A stretch of DNA of 64,000 nucleotides from Acanthornis magna (GCA_036785705.1 JAWUZG010000135.1:806001-870000); one strand, 5' to 3'; counted from the stretch's first letter, positions 26,799-38,062 are shown. Notes: a model not told the origin generated them from the sequence alone. Translations and numbers: made by a program.

Positions 26799-27760
26799 TA
26801 GTGTGAATTGTTATAAACATAACAAAAAGACATGCACATTTCAGCTTGGGTGCCAGCCACTGATAGACCAACTAAATTAACAACTACAAAACAGTAGCCA
26901 TATAACAAACACAACCTGGTGCTCAAACAAGGGTTTTATTCATGCATCATTATCAAGAAGTACACTTAGATGATAAGGCACCAACAAACTGTATTTTTCA
27001 AAAGCCATTAAAGGGATTTAGAGACCCAAGCTGTGTTCAACAGCAGCAGAGCTCTCACTTCTGGACGCTCCAGAGCAGCAAATCCCAGGCTGTTCTGCTC
27101 TGAATCCATGCTGAAAGCAGAGAGTGTGGGCACACTCTACAGGGACACAACTCCACAGACTTCAGGCACAGCAGTAACTCAGATAACAAGCTGGATTTTG
27201 GATTTTAAAACCCACTACCTTAGACAAGCATAACCTGCATTGCCTCTTCAGTCCTCCTTGCTCATTTTAACCACTGCCCTCTCTTCTTCACTCCAGGGAG
27301 AAATACCTGAGAAAAGAAAAATTTTGCCCACACATGCCTTGAAAACTTTAATGCAATATCTATTCCTTTTGTAAGCTGCAGTTAAAAAAAAAAAAAAAAG
27401 CTGAACTTTTGCATCTTCCAAAACAAAAATATTCTCAAGGTGTGAAGAAACAAACAGCAAACCCAATCCACAAATTACTTTTCAAGTACTATGTGTGCTA
27501 AGATTTTAAATTAGCATTAACAAAATGCTTTTACATTGCACTGACAAAGCTTGGGCAGATAAGCCTAAGAGAAAAGTCAATGAGAGCTGTTACATCCGCT
27601 CTTTACAGACTTCTAGAACAACTGAGAGGCTCTTACTTAAGAAGCACAACTTCAATTGCTTTTTCATTAGCTTTCAACCTGTGGGGCTCAGTTTTGTACC
27701 AATAGTTTCACTTTCACACCCCATAATATTTGCAATGTGCCTTGGTTTTTTGATGGTCAG
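26799..27760. other. Unassigned stretch before an LTR
   Basis: AT-rich sequence with no supported gene. A 17-base A-run is at about 27.38-27.40 kb. Confidence 0.4.
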
Positions 27761-28376
27761 TGTTATAAATAGCTTTGAGTTTGTTAATCAAATCTTGTTA
27801 GAAATTGTAATCAATAGTCTTGTGTTTGTTATTGAACTTTGCTTAAGAAGGCTTATGACTCTTGTCTAATAAAAGTCAAGAGGAACTAACCTTGCCTAAT
27901 AAAAGCCAAGAAAGGAAATAAAAGCCAAGAAAGGAAACAGAGATTGCCTAAGCTAAGTCAGAAGGAGCAGATGATTAAGAAATGCCAGAACCACAAGACC
28001 CTCAGAAGGAGCAGATAATTAAATAATGTCAGGACCACCTATCTGGTGATGTAAAGCCCCCTCCCTATTGTGTAAGATTACTAAAAAGAACATCGGAGGA
28101 AGACTACGGCCTTCAGCCTCACGACCACCAAAAGGCAGAAGAAGACCCCCTAGCAACAGGCCGCGCAGACACAGAGTACTACAGGAAGATCTACGTATAC
28201 CAGGAAGAAGAAGGGGATAAAACCAGAGACTATGGGAGGGGAAATCGCTTGCCGTGCTGGAGCGGAGACTCCCCGGCAGCCCAGCGCTGTTTTGTTTGCT
28301 GACTGCTTGCTCAATAAACCAAATTATTTTAATTGGCCTGACTTTTGTCAATCTATTTTAACATTAACTTATAACA
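27761..28376 (+). mobile_element. LTR, 616 bp, plus orientation
   Basis: The element begins TGTTATAAATAGC and ends CTTATAACA, giving perfect 8-base inverted termini TGTTATAA/TTATAACA. Near the 3' end a 'gctcaataaaccaaatt' stretch supplies an AATAAA signal, followed by a T-rich U5. 'Ctaataaaagccaagaaag' repeats occur within U3. No flanking target duplication is obvious, and the 3' side runs into the inverted GC-rich unit within 25 bases. It may be a solo LTR or one end of a rearranged provirus. Confidence 0.75.
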
Positions 28377-28399
28377 TGCCGCTCTCATTTCTGTCTAGG

Positions 28400-29775
28400 G
28401 TTGAGCCAAAAATGTCCCATTTGGGGCGGGGGGGGCCTTTCCTGCAGTTACTGCCATCCTGGGACCACAGCCGGAATTAGGGGGGTCATGAGGAGGGCAC
28501 GGGGGGAGGGAGGGAAAGCTGGGAGGAGCAGGCCACGCAGTAAAGCCCCATCCCCGCCAAGAGGGCAGAATCAGAATGTCTCTCCTCGAGGCTCTCTGCG
28601 CTCTCACATTGCTTCCAAGCCCACGGGGCGGAGGGGAAGGGGGCGCTCCCCTATGTCAGCCGGGAGCCTGAGGGCTGCCAGTCGCGCTGTAAAGGCTGGC
28701 CCCGCTCCATCAGCTGACGGCGGCCCTTGCACCTGCCGCTCCCGCGGCCTGCCCGAGCCTTCGGCGCGCCGCCTCCCCCGAGCGTCCCACAGCTGCCACG
28801 GGCGCTGCGCCCGCGGGCAGCCCCGAAAAGGCTGCATTTCCGGGCGCTGAGCCCTCTCGGCAGGCGGCTGGCGGGGCCATTGGAAAGGGACTTTGCATGG
28901 CCGCCACCTCTCGGCCCCATGCCCAGCCCGGCCCCCTGCCGGGCCCCGCCCCCCGCCCTCCTCCGAGCTGCGTTTGCATTTTTGGCTTGGCCGCCGTAGG
29001 TAACTGCTTTGGGCAACAGCGCCGGCCGGCGGCACCGCCTCCATAGCCACGGCAAGCCCCCGCTCCGCTCCAGGCTGGGCCAGGCTGGGCCGGAGTGGGG
29101 ATCCCCTTCCCGCCTCGGCCTCTTCCCCTTTGGCAGCTGCCAGGCAGCGGAGACAAGGACGGGCGGGGGGGGAAGGGCGGGGGTCGGCTTTCCACGAAAC
29201 CGGGACAGCAGCAGCTCTTGGGAATCCCTCCCCCTCCTCTGCGGGGGAGTTTTGGGAGGCACCAGGGGAGAGCGGCAGGGGTGGGGCAGGGAGGAGCACC
29301 CCAAAGTGCCCCAAAGCTTGTCCACGGCTGGTGGGGGGGAGGGGAGAGGTGGAATCGGGACACAGCCGTGTCCCAGCAGCAGCTAAGCGCCCAGGCAGGG
29401 CCGGGGCTTCTGCAGGTGAGTGAAAGAGGGGCTCCTTCCAAATTTGCCCCGCCCCGATGACACGAGAAGCTCGGACACGGGCTGGGCGCGGGGGCACGGT
29501 CTGTCTCAGCCTTGATTTTTTTCCCCTGCATGCTGTGCAGGGAGGGGGCCATTCTGGAGCAGAGCCATTCCCCTGGCAAGCCCTGAGCCTCTGGCCAGCC
29601 AGGGCTAGCGGGGCAGGGTCCTGCCAGCACCTGTGCAGGCCAGGAGAGAGGAGCCCACCTGGAGCAGGTTGCTGCTAGCACCAATGAGCCCATGGGCTCC
29701 CACAAGGCTCTCCTGGCTTGTAAAAGGCTCCCCTGCCCAGTGGCCCTCTGTTGCCTTTTTCAGGCTAGAAGTGAA
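28400..29775 (-). repeat. GC-rich duplicated unit, copy 1 (inverted)
   Basis: This CpG-rich block is the reverse complement of 35446-36835. Landmarks match in reverse order: 'aatgtcccatttgg' at 28.41 kb against 'ccaaatggcacatt' near 36.82 kb; 'ggaaagggactttgcatgg' at 28.88 kb against 'tgcaaagtccctttcc' at 36.37 kb; 'aagcttgtccacggctgg' at 29.31 kb against 'ccgtggacaagctttgggg' at 35.88 kb; 'gagcaggttgctgctagcac' at 29.66 kb against the complement at 35.50 kb. By eye it is less similar to copies 2 and 3 than these are to each other. Long frames in it are a by-product of high GC. Confidence 0.85.
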
Positions 29776-30331
29776 ACTTGAGATCATTTGAGTCGAGGAG
29801 GTGATAAAAGTGGACCTTTCTCCTCAGAGCTCCAGGGGCAGTTCTGGAAGAACAGCCACAAAAGCCCAGCCCCACAGGGCTGAATACAGTTTTCTAGGCT
29901 TTAGCAAATTGGCATCATTGATACAAAGAACCAGTTTGGAGAACACGTGGTAATGCAATTCCCCCCAGGTCAAGCCCCTTCTCTGGAGCCCCCCACCCTT
30001 GGTACTAGTTGGTCTTGTTGACAAAAATGTGTCTCGAAGATTTTGTTCCCAGGAAGAACCAAGACAGAAGAGGGGCCTTGTGCCCCCGGTGGGCTCCAGA
30101 GAAAGGCCTTGACCTGGAAGGAACTGCATCACCACTTGTCCTCCGAATTGGTGCTTTTTACCAATTCTGCTAATTTCCTCAAACCTATCAAATTGTATTC
30201 TCCCCCGTGGACGTGGGCTTTCATGGACATTCTTCCAAAACTGCCCCTGGAGCTCCAAGAAAGCTCCACTTTTCTATGTCCTCCTCGACTAAAATTACCT
30301 CAAGCTTCATTTCCAGGCTGAAAAAGGCAAC
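29750..30331. repeat. Large imperfect palindrome (inverted repeat)
   Basis: The arms are about 29750-30030 and 30045-30331, meeting near 30.04 kb. The outer ends are 'gttgcctttttcaggct' and its complement 'aggctgaaaaaggcaac'. The middle of the left arm has 'gagctccaggggcagttctg', the right arm 'caaaactgcccctggagctc'. Near the centre 'tcaagccccttctctggagc' pairs with 'gctccagagaaaggccttga'. I judge arm identity at about 75-80% by eye. The outer end is the same motif that precedes GC unit copy 3 at about 38.69 kb, so the palindrome and the GC unit share a boundary. Confidence 0.85.
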
Positions 30332-30339
30332 AACATGGT

Positions 30340-31605
30340 GGGGAGACATGAGATGGGCCAGAAACGGGGTGCAGTGGGGTCCAAGTGCTGGACAAGTGGT
30401 TCAGGGGTTGGCAGTGCCCAGGAATAGGGGTTCGGGGGGTCCCAGGGTGAAAAGAAGGGAATGCAGGGACTGTGAGAGGTGGGACATGGTGTCCATGGGG
30501 CACTTATGTCCAGTAAAGGGGAGTCCAGGGCTCTCCAGTGTCAGGAAAAGTGAGGTCACAGGGTGGGAAGAACGATGATCAGGAATGGGGTCCTGGTGCT
30601 AAGAGGGGTTTGGACGCTGGGAAAGACAGGATGGGGTACAGGAGGTCCTAGGGTAAAGGCAAAGCTGGGGGCTGGGACTGGGAGAGGCCGAATGGAAGGG
30701 AAAGGGAGTGGAGGAGTACCCATGTGGCATAAAGGGGTGCAGCAGGGTCCCAAAGCTGGGAAGAAGGTGCAAGGGGATCCCAGTGGCCAGGAATGGGGTT
30801 TCAGGGGGGTCCCGGTGCCATCTGAGGGGGCTCAAGGGGGTCCCGGTGTGGAGAAGTTGGTGCAGGGGGTGTCACTAGTGGGGTTGGGGGTGCAGGGGAG
30901 TCCCAGTGCACAGGAAGGAGGGTTCAGGGCAGTCCCAAGGACAAGGAGATGGGGGGTACAGGGACTGGGAGAGGTGGGATGGTTGGTTCAGAGGGTCCCC
31001 AGTGTGCAGGAATGGGGGGTCAACTGGGGAGGGGGGTGAAGGGGGCCTCCAGTATTGAGAAAGGGGGAGCTGGAGACTGGGAAAGGCAGGAATGGGGATG
31101 CAATGGGTCCCAGAATGAAGGAAAAGGAGGGTCTGGGGGCTGCAGAGGCGGGATTGCCGGGAAAGGGGGTTCAGAGTAGTCCCAGTGCCAGGAATGGTGG
31201 ATCAGGAGGTGCCGGTACTGGGAATGGCTGTTCTGGGGGTCCCGGTGCCAGAAATGGTAGTTCGAGGAGGTCCCAGGGTCAAAGAAAGATGGGGATAGGG
31301 GTGGGAGAAGTGGGATGTCTGGGCAGTTCAGGTGGTACCTGGTGTTGAGGAAAAGAGAATTTGGGGACTGGGAGAGGCATGAATGGGGGTGCAGGGGAGC
31401 AATGTTCAAAGCAAAGGGATAGGCTGGGGGCTGGGAGAGGGGGAATGGCCGGGAAAGGGGGTGGAGGGGGGTGCCAGAGCCAGGGAATGGGGTGCAGGGG
31501 GGTCTCGGCACACAGAAATGGGGAGTGCAAGGGGTCCCTGTGCAGGATAAAGGGGTTCAGGGTCCCGGTGCCGGAGGTGCCACTCTCCCCTCACCGCCCC
31601 CTCAC
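30340..31605. repeat. G-rich minisatellite, imperfect
   Basis: About 1.25 kb consists of degenerate repeats built on 'ggggtcccagtgccaggaatg' and 'aagggggtgcagg'-like cores, roughly 30-40 bases long, on the plus strand. Phrases such as 'ggtcccggtgcc', 'caggaatgggg' and 'gactgggagagg' recur many times. Runs of three or more G are frequent, so the strand could form quadruplexes. Long Gly/Arg frames are low-complexity artefacts. Confidence 0.85.
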
Positions 31606-31614
31606 TCTCCCCTC

Positions 31615-31830
31615 CAGTCCCAGCGCTGGAGCCATGGCGCTGCTCCGCTGCGGCCCCGCCCCCGGCCCCGCCCCCAGGGCCGCCTCCGGCCCCGCGATTG
31701 GCGCCGCTGTTTCCTATTCGCCAATGGCAGCTTGAGTTGCTCGTGACGTCACCGGTCGCCGGGCAGACCTCGGCGGCGCAGGCCGGGAGACGCGACAGTG
31801 CCCGAGCTAGCGCGGGGGAAAGGGGGAATC
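31615..31830. promoter_or_regulatory. CpG-island core with GC boxes, two CCAAT boxes and a CRE
   Basis: The segment has repeated CCCCGCCCC (Sp1-type) boxes at about 31653-31677, an ATTGG at 31697-31701, a CCAAT at 31721-31725, and a full palindromic TGACGTCA at 31744-31751, then a CpG-dense tail. This spacing is typical of TATA-less, often bidirectional housekeeping promoters. An ATG at 31634 opens a short Ala/Pro-rich frame with no family match. No downstream exon is visible in either direction, so it may be an orphan or relic promoter. Confidence 0.6.
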
Positions 31831-31849
31831 CCTGGGAATTCCCAGGATC

Positions 31850-32338
31850 CCCTCAGGGACTCCCAGAGTGAGCTCTGACACCTCCAGTATTATCCCAGTT
31901 GCTCCCACTATATCCCACTTGCCCACAACACAGTCCCAATTGCCCCCAAACAGTCCCAGTCACTCTGAGTATGATTCCAATATGAGTCCAATCTCTCCCA
32001 GCTGGGCCCCAGTCACTACCATTTTCCCCCCGCATAGTCGCAGCTCTCCACCATTGGTCCCAGTCAACCCCAGTATGGTTACAGACACTTCGAGCATAGT
32101 CCAGATACCCTCAGCATGATTGTAGTCACTCCCAGGCACTCCCTGTGTTGCCCCAGTAAGATTCTCGTAATCCCAGTATTTCTCAGGCACTTCCAGTGCA
32201 TCCCCATTGCTTCCAGCATGTACTCAGACATGCTGACCCAGTTAGCCCCAGTTGTTTGCAGCATCACCCCAATTTCTCTCAAATTTCTCCCAATTTTTCC
32301 CTCAGTTCATCCAGAAGCCCAAATCTGGCTCCCAGTAT
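31850..32338. repeat. Degenerate tandem array around CCCAGT
   Basis: The motif 'cccag-t-n-n-ctccca' and variants ('agtcccagtcactctgagta', 'cagtatttctcaggcacttc', 'tccagcatg') recur every 15-30 bases. This is an old minisatellite lying between the CpG core and the purine array. Confidence 0.65.
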
Positions 32339-34784
32339 GAACCTCCAGGAGGAGGACGAGGACGAGGACGAGAATGAGGAGGAGAAAGAAGTGGAGGAGG
32401 AGGAGTAGAAAGACGACGTCGAGGAGGAGGAGGAGGTGGAGGAGGAGGAGGTCGAAGTCCAGGAGGAGGATGAGGTGGATGAGGAAGGGGAGGAGGAGGG
32501 GGGGAAGGAGGAGGATGGGGAGGGGGACGAGGAGAAGAAGGAGGAAGAGGAAGAGGAGGAGAAGGAGGAGGAGGAGGCCAAGAAGCAGAAGAAGGAGGAG
32601 GAGGAAGTGGAGGAGGAGATGGAGGAAGTGGAGAAGGAGGAGGAGGAGGAGGAAGAGGAGGAGGAGGACCACAAGGAGGACAAGGAAAAGGACGAGGAGG
32701 ATGAAGATGATGAGGAGGATGAAGAGGACGAAGAGGACGAGGAAGAGGAAGAGGAGGAGCACGAGGAGGAGGAGGAGGACGACGACGACAATAAGGAGGA
32801 AAAGGATGAGGAAGAGGAGGAGGAGGAGGAGGAGGAGGTGGAGGAGGAGGAGGACAAGGAGGAGGATGAGGAAGAGGAGGAGGACACAGACGAGGATGAG
32901 GAGGACAAGGAGGAGGACAAGGAGGAGCACGAGGACGAGGAGGATGAGGATGAGGAGGACAATGAAGAGGATGAGGAGGAGGACAAAGAGGACGACAAGG
33001 AGGACAAGGAGGAGGACGAGGATGAGGAGGACAAGGAGGAGGACAAGGAGGAGCACGAGGACGAGGAGGACGAGGATGAGGAGGACAATGAGGACGATGA
33101 GGAGGAGGACAAAGAGGACGACAAGGAGGAGGACGAGGAGGAGGACGAGGAAGAGGAGGAGGTGGAGGAGGAGGACAAGGAGGAGGAGGAGGACAACGCG
33201 ACGACGACGAGGAGGAGAAGGAGGAGGTGGAGGAGGAGGTGGATGAGGAGGAGGAGGAGGTGGAGGAGGACGATGATGATGACTACGATGACAACGAGGA
33301 AGACGAGGATGAGGAGGACGACGAGGAGGAGGAGGAGAAGGAGGACGAGGAGGAGAAGGACAAGGAGGAGGACAAGGAGGTGGAGGAGGACGAGGAGGAG
33401 AACGAGGAGCACAAGGAGGAGGAGGAGGACGAGGAGGAGAACGAGGAGCACAAGGAGGAGGAGGACAAGGAGGATGAGGAAAAGGAGGAGAAGGAGGAGG
33501 TGGAAGAGGAGGAGGAGGTGGAGGAGGACAAGGAGGAGGGCGAGGAGGAGGCTGAGGTCGAGGATAAGGACAAGGAGGAGCATGAGGAGGAGGAGGAGGA
33601 GGACAATGACGAGGAAGAGGAGGAGGACAATGACGAGGAAGAGGAGGAGGAGGAGGACGAGGAGGAGAACGAGGAGGACGAGGAGGAGAACGAGGAGGAC
33701 GAGGAGGAGAACGAGGAGGACAAGGAGGATGAGGAGGACTGGGAGGAGGAGGACGAGGAGGAGAATGAGATGGAGGAGCACGAGCAGGAGGAGGTGGAGG
33801 AGGAGGTGGAGAAGTAGAAGGTGGAGGAGGAGGAGGAGGAGGACGACAACGAGGATGAGGAGGGGGACGAGGACGATAACAAGGAGGAGCACGAGGAGGA
33901 GGAGGTGGAGGAGGAGGACGACGACATTGACAACGACGACAACGAGGATGACGAGGAGGAGGACAAGGAGGACGAGGAGGAGAAGGACGAGGAGGATGAG
34001 GAGGACAAGGAGGAGTAGGAGGATGTGGAGAAGGATGAGGAGGATGAGGAAAAGGAGGAGGTGGAGGAGAAGGTGGAGGAGGAGGTGGAGGAGGATGAGG
34101 ATGAGGACAAGGAGGAGAACAAGGAGGAGGAGGAGGAGGAGGAGGAAGAGGAGGTGGAGGAGGAGGAGGAGGAGAACGACAATGACGACGATGACGAGGA
34201 AGAGGAGGGGATGAGGAGGAAGAGGAGGAGGAGGCTGAGGAGGACGATGAGGAGCACGAGGAAGACGAGGAGGAGGACGAGGAGGAGGAGGATGGTGGGG
34301 AGGAGGATGGGGGGGAGGATGAGGAGGAGGAGGACAAGGGCGACAAGATCAAGGAGGACAAGAAGGAGGAGGACGACGAGGAGGACAAGGAGGAGGACAA
34401 GGATGAGGAGGACGAAGAGGAGGAGAAGGATGAGAAGGACGAGGAGGAGCACGAGGAGGAGCACGAGGAGGAGGACGAGGACAAGCAGGAGGACGAGGAG
34501 GAGGAGGAGAAGGAGGACGAGGAGGAGGACGAGGACAAGCAGGAGGACGAAGAGGAGGAGAAGGAGGACGAGGAGGACGAAGAGGATGAGGAAGAAGAAG
34601 AGGAGGAGCACGAGGAGGACGAGGATGATGAGGAGGAGGAGAGGACATGGACGAGAAGGAGGAAGAGCACGAGGAGGAGGATGAGGAGGAGGACGAGGCG
34701 GACGACGAGGAGGAAAAGGAGGAGGAGGAGGACGAGGACAAGGAGGAATAGGAGGAGGATGAAGAGGACGAGGAGGAGGATGAG
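32339..34784. repeat. GAG/GAC purine array, about 2.4 kb
   Basis: The plus strand is built of GAGGAGGAC, GAGGAGGAG, AAGGAGGAC and GATGAGGAG triplet-based units with almost no runs outside G, A and occasional C or T. Locally near-identical blocks repeat, for example around 32.90-33.00 and 33.02-33.12 kb, and 'gaggaggagaacgaggagga' at 33.66-33.72 kb. The three-base periodicity gives very long Glu/Asp frames on plus and Ser or Leu frames on minus. These have no start context, splice sites or complexity, and I do not call them genes. The array ends exactly where an LTR begins. Confidence 0.95.
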
Positions 34785-35445
34785 TGAAACACAGGCTTTT
34801 CTTTTAGACACTTAAATGTAGAGATTTTAGATAAAAGTTCTGTTAAAATCAACTAGAACAGAAAAAGATGCAGAACTCAGAAAGAAATTAATGATTAAAT
34901 GCAGAGTAGCCCTTTGATTATTTGAAATTTACTCAGGTCTGCTTAGAATAGACAATTAATAATCTTAAGAAAAGAGGTTCAAAGGAGAGCCTAGACAGTT
35001 ACAAATTTTGCCCAGATGCAACCTACTTAGAAGCAATAGAAGAGAGCATTGGGAGTTTTCCAGGGTCAAATGTATTGTCAAAAACCAACGAAGTAAGAAG
35101 GTCACACTGAGGAAGACTCATATTACTTCATCCAAAGCAGCCCTCAGACTCAAATTAACGACCACCGACTCAATTCCATTGCAGGAACTCTGCATGCTTA
35201 ATGACTTTTTCCCAATTTCCATATGAAGCGGGGAATGGGAGGCGCTTATGCCAACCACGCTTTTTTGTGATAGATAAATAAGTTCTGTGTTGCATTGTAA
35301 CTTCAGAGCTGTACAGTTGGGAGTTATCCCTGAAGCTCTCCAGCGCTGAAATAAACATACACATTCCAACCTTAACAAGTTAGAGAGCCTTTGTCCGTCA
35401 CAGGTGGATATTGATATTAGATCTATATGTGCACTTTAATAATTC
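34785..35445 (+). mobile_element. LTR copy 1 of a class I ERV family
   Basis: It begins TGAAACACAGGCTTTTC and is about 95% like 42530-43199 by eye. Shared landmarks are 'gacacttaaatgtagagatt', 'tgcccagatgcaacctactt', a 'ctgaaataaacatacac' polyadenylation region and the U5 end 'actttaataattc'. The 3' end runs straight into GC unit copy 2 with no primer-binding site or gag leader. On the 5' side is the GA array. It is therefore a solo LTR or a broken proviral end. Confidence 0.85.
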
Positions 35446-36835
35446 TGGGTGCCTTTGACAAGGCGGGAGAGCCTTGTGGAAGCCCATGGAATCATTGGTG
35501 CTAGCAGCAACCTGCTCCAGGTGGGCTCGTCTCTCCTGCCTTGCAGAGGTGCTGGCAGGACCCTGCCCCGGTACCCGTGGCTGGCCAGGGGCTCACGGCT
35601 TGACAGGGGAAATGGCTCTGCTCCAGGACAGCCCCCTCCGCACATGGCATGCAGGTGCATTTTGTGCTCTCTCGTGGCACACAGGGGGAAAAAATCAAGG
35701 CTGAGCCAGCCCCTTTGCCTGCCCCCAGCCCATCTCCGGGCTTCTTGTGGCATCAGGGCGGGGCAAATTTGATCGGAACCTTTGTTTCACTTGGCCGCAG
35801 TGCCGGCCCTGCCTGGGCACCTAGCTGCTGCTGGGACATGCTGTGTCCCGATTCCACCTTCCCCCAACACCTCCCCAGCCGTGGACAAGCTTTGGGGCAC
35901 TTTGGGGTGCTCCTCCCTGCCCCGCCCCTGCCGCTCTCCCCCGTGCCTCCCAAAACTCCTCCGTGCAGGAGGAGGAGTAGCAGGAGGGGGGGACTCCCAA
36001 GAGCTGCTGCTGTCCCGGCTTCGTGGAAAGCCTCCCCCTGCCCGTCCTTGTCCCCACTGCCTGGCAGCCGCCAAAGCGGACGAGGCCGAGGTGGGGAGGG
36101 GACCCCGACGCCAGCTAAGCTCGGCTCGGTTCACCTAAGCTCGGCTCGGCCCAGCCGGGCGTGGAGTGGAGCGAGGGTGTTGCCGTGGCTACAGAGGCGT
36201 GGCCGCCGGCCGGCGCTGCTGCCACCGGCAGCAGTGGCCTACGGCGGCCAGCAAGGGCCAAGCTAAAAACGCAAAGGGCGCTTGGAGGACACGGGCACCC
36301 CGGGAGCGGGGCCGTGAAACCGGCAGCGGCAGCGGGGTGGGCTCGGCGTGGGGCTGAGAAGTGGGGACCATGCAAAGTCCCTTTCCAGTGGCCGCCTGCC
36401 GGGAGCGCTCAGCACCCGGAAATGCAGCCTTTTTGGGGCTGCGCACGGGCGCCGCCGCCCCTGCAGGACGCTCAGGGGAGGCGGTGCACCAAGGGAGGGC
36501 TCGGGCAGGCCACGGGGCGGCATGTGGGGGGGTTGCCGGCAGGCGATTGAGCAGGGCCAGCCTTTGTGCTGCCACCCTGGCAGTGCTCGGGCTCCTGCTT
36601 CCCTCCATCGGGAAGCGCCCCCCTGGGCTTTCAAGCGCCTCCAGGAGTGACTTGCCAATGATTCTGCCCTCTTGGCGGGGGTGGGGCTTTGCTGCGCAAC
36701 CTGCTCCTTCCCACCCCCCCAGCTTTCCCTCCCCCCGTGTCCCGCCCAACTCCGGCTGTGCTCCCGGGGTGGCTGTGACTGCAGGAAAGGGGCACCCACC
36801 CCCTCCAAATGGCACATTTCTGCCTCACCTCTAGA
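35446..36835 (+). repeat. GC-rich duplicated unit, copy 2 (direct)
   Basis: Its first 715 bases are almost identical (about 97% by eye) to copy 3 at 38724-39446. The whole unit is mirrored by copy 1 at 28.4-29.8 kb. Landmarks are 'gcctttgacaaggcgggaga', 'gcatgcaggtgcattttgtg', 'agctgctgctgtcccggctt', then 'tgcaaagtccctttccagtg' and 'attctgccctcttggcgggg'. A C-to-T type difference and small indels separate copies 2 and 3. Overlapping long frames on both strands reflect GC content; none has family similarity. Confidence 0.9.
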
Positions 36836-37499
36836 CACAAGTCGGAGCGGCAGACTGCCTGCCACTGCCCTTTTGGCCTCCAAGCTGCCCAAGCGGGCCT
36901 TTGCAGGGAGCTGAGGGGGCGGCAGGGCCCTGGCTGTCTGCTGGAGAGGGCTGCCTGCCTGCCTTCGCTCGCTCGCTCGCTCGCACAGGGGCTCAGTCTC
37001 CTGCGGCATGGGCAGCTGCAGCACAGTGTGCAGGCCAAGGGATCATCCCTGCCGCTTTCCCACCCCAGGCGGCCCCCACTCCCCATCCCCCCGGCCTGGA
37101 GCAGCCATGCTCCACGCCAGGACACCGCTGTCACCTGCACAGCCAAGGCCTCACAGCAGCGGGCCTTGCGTACCACCAGGCCTGCGGCAGGGCCAGCCTC
37201 GGGCCTCGTGGGCACACGAGGAAGGGGCCACAACACTGTGTGCGCCCTGGCCCTGCTGCCGCTCCCCCTGGCGCTGGCCAGGCAGGAGCTCCCAGCCAGC
37301 CAGCCAGCCGCTCCCACAGCCAAGGGCCAACTGGCACCCTGGGGCTTGCCCAAGCCAGGGGCTATTGTGACACGGCGGTGGTGTCACCGTGTCACAGGCA
37401 GGCACCCTGGAGACGCTGGCTGTGTTGACGCCGTGGAATGGTATTGGAAGCCAGGCTCCCCTGTGGCACCACGGCGCCTCAGGGAAGTGTGGAGATGGC
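36836..37499. other. GC-rich continuation, CpG-dense, no gene recognised
   Basis: The sequence remains Pro/Ala/Gly-coding in several frames, with a short (GCTC)n run at about 36.966-36.985 kb and a 'ccagccagccagcc' run near 37.29 kb. It may be the rest of the GC unit, which copy 1 lacks because the LTR at 27.76-28.38 kb cuts it. Confidence 0.5.
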
Positions 37500-38062
37500 A
37501 GAAAACAAGAGAGGAAAAGAAAGACAGAAAGAAAGAGAGGAAGGAAGGAAGGGAGGAAGGGAGGAAGGGAGGGAGGGAGGGTGCGGAAGGAAGGAAAGAA
37601 GGAAGGAGAAAGAAAAAGAAAGAATGAAAGAGAGGGAGAAAGAAAGAAAGAAAGGGAGAATATAGAGAGAATGAAAGAAGTAGAGAAAGAGAGAAAGATA
37701 GAGAGAAAGAGAGGAATTAAGAAAGAAAGAGGGGAAGAGAGAAAGGAAGAGAGAAAGAAAGAGAGAAAGAAAGAGAGGAAGGAAGGAAGGAGAGAAAGAT
37801 AGAAAGAGAGATTAAGAGAGTGATAAAGATTGAAAGAGAGAAAGAGAGAATGAGGGAAAGAAAGAAAGAAAGAAAGGGAAAGATAGAGAGAAAGAGAGAG
37901 ATAAAGAAAGCAAGAAAGAAAGAGGAAAAGAATGAAAGAAAAAAGAGAGAGAGAGAGAGAGGGAAAGAGAGAGAAAGAGAGAAAGAAAGTGAGAAAGAAA
38001 AAGAGAAAGAGAGGAAGAAAGAAAATGAGAAAGAAAAAGAGAAAGAGAGAAAGAAAGGAAGG
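37500..38062. repeat. Purine microsatellite (GAAA/GGAA/GAGA)n
   Basis: About 560 bases are purine-only on plus with very few interruptions, starting as GGAA units and turning to GAAA and GAGA. The unit is different from the GAGGAC array, so the two arose separately. Confidence 0.95.

Noticed and set aside
26510..26871. Hydrophobic Phe/Val/Leu-rich frames resembling a membrane protein
   Set aside because: They are the complement of an AAAAC/AAC low-complexity tract.
28604..31735. Long Pro/Ala/Gly/Arg frames in the GC-rich unit and minisatellite
   Set aside because: High GC lowers stop frequency. No family motif was found, and frames are not preserved between the three copies of the unit.
32279..34811. 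Very long Glu/Asp, Arg, Ser and Leu reading frames (up to over 800 codons) on both strands
   Set aside because: They are direct products of a GAG/GAC triplet array. They lack start context, splice sites and sequence complexity, and all frames are equally long.
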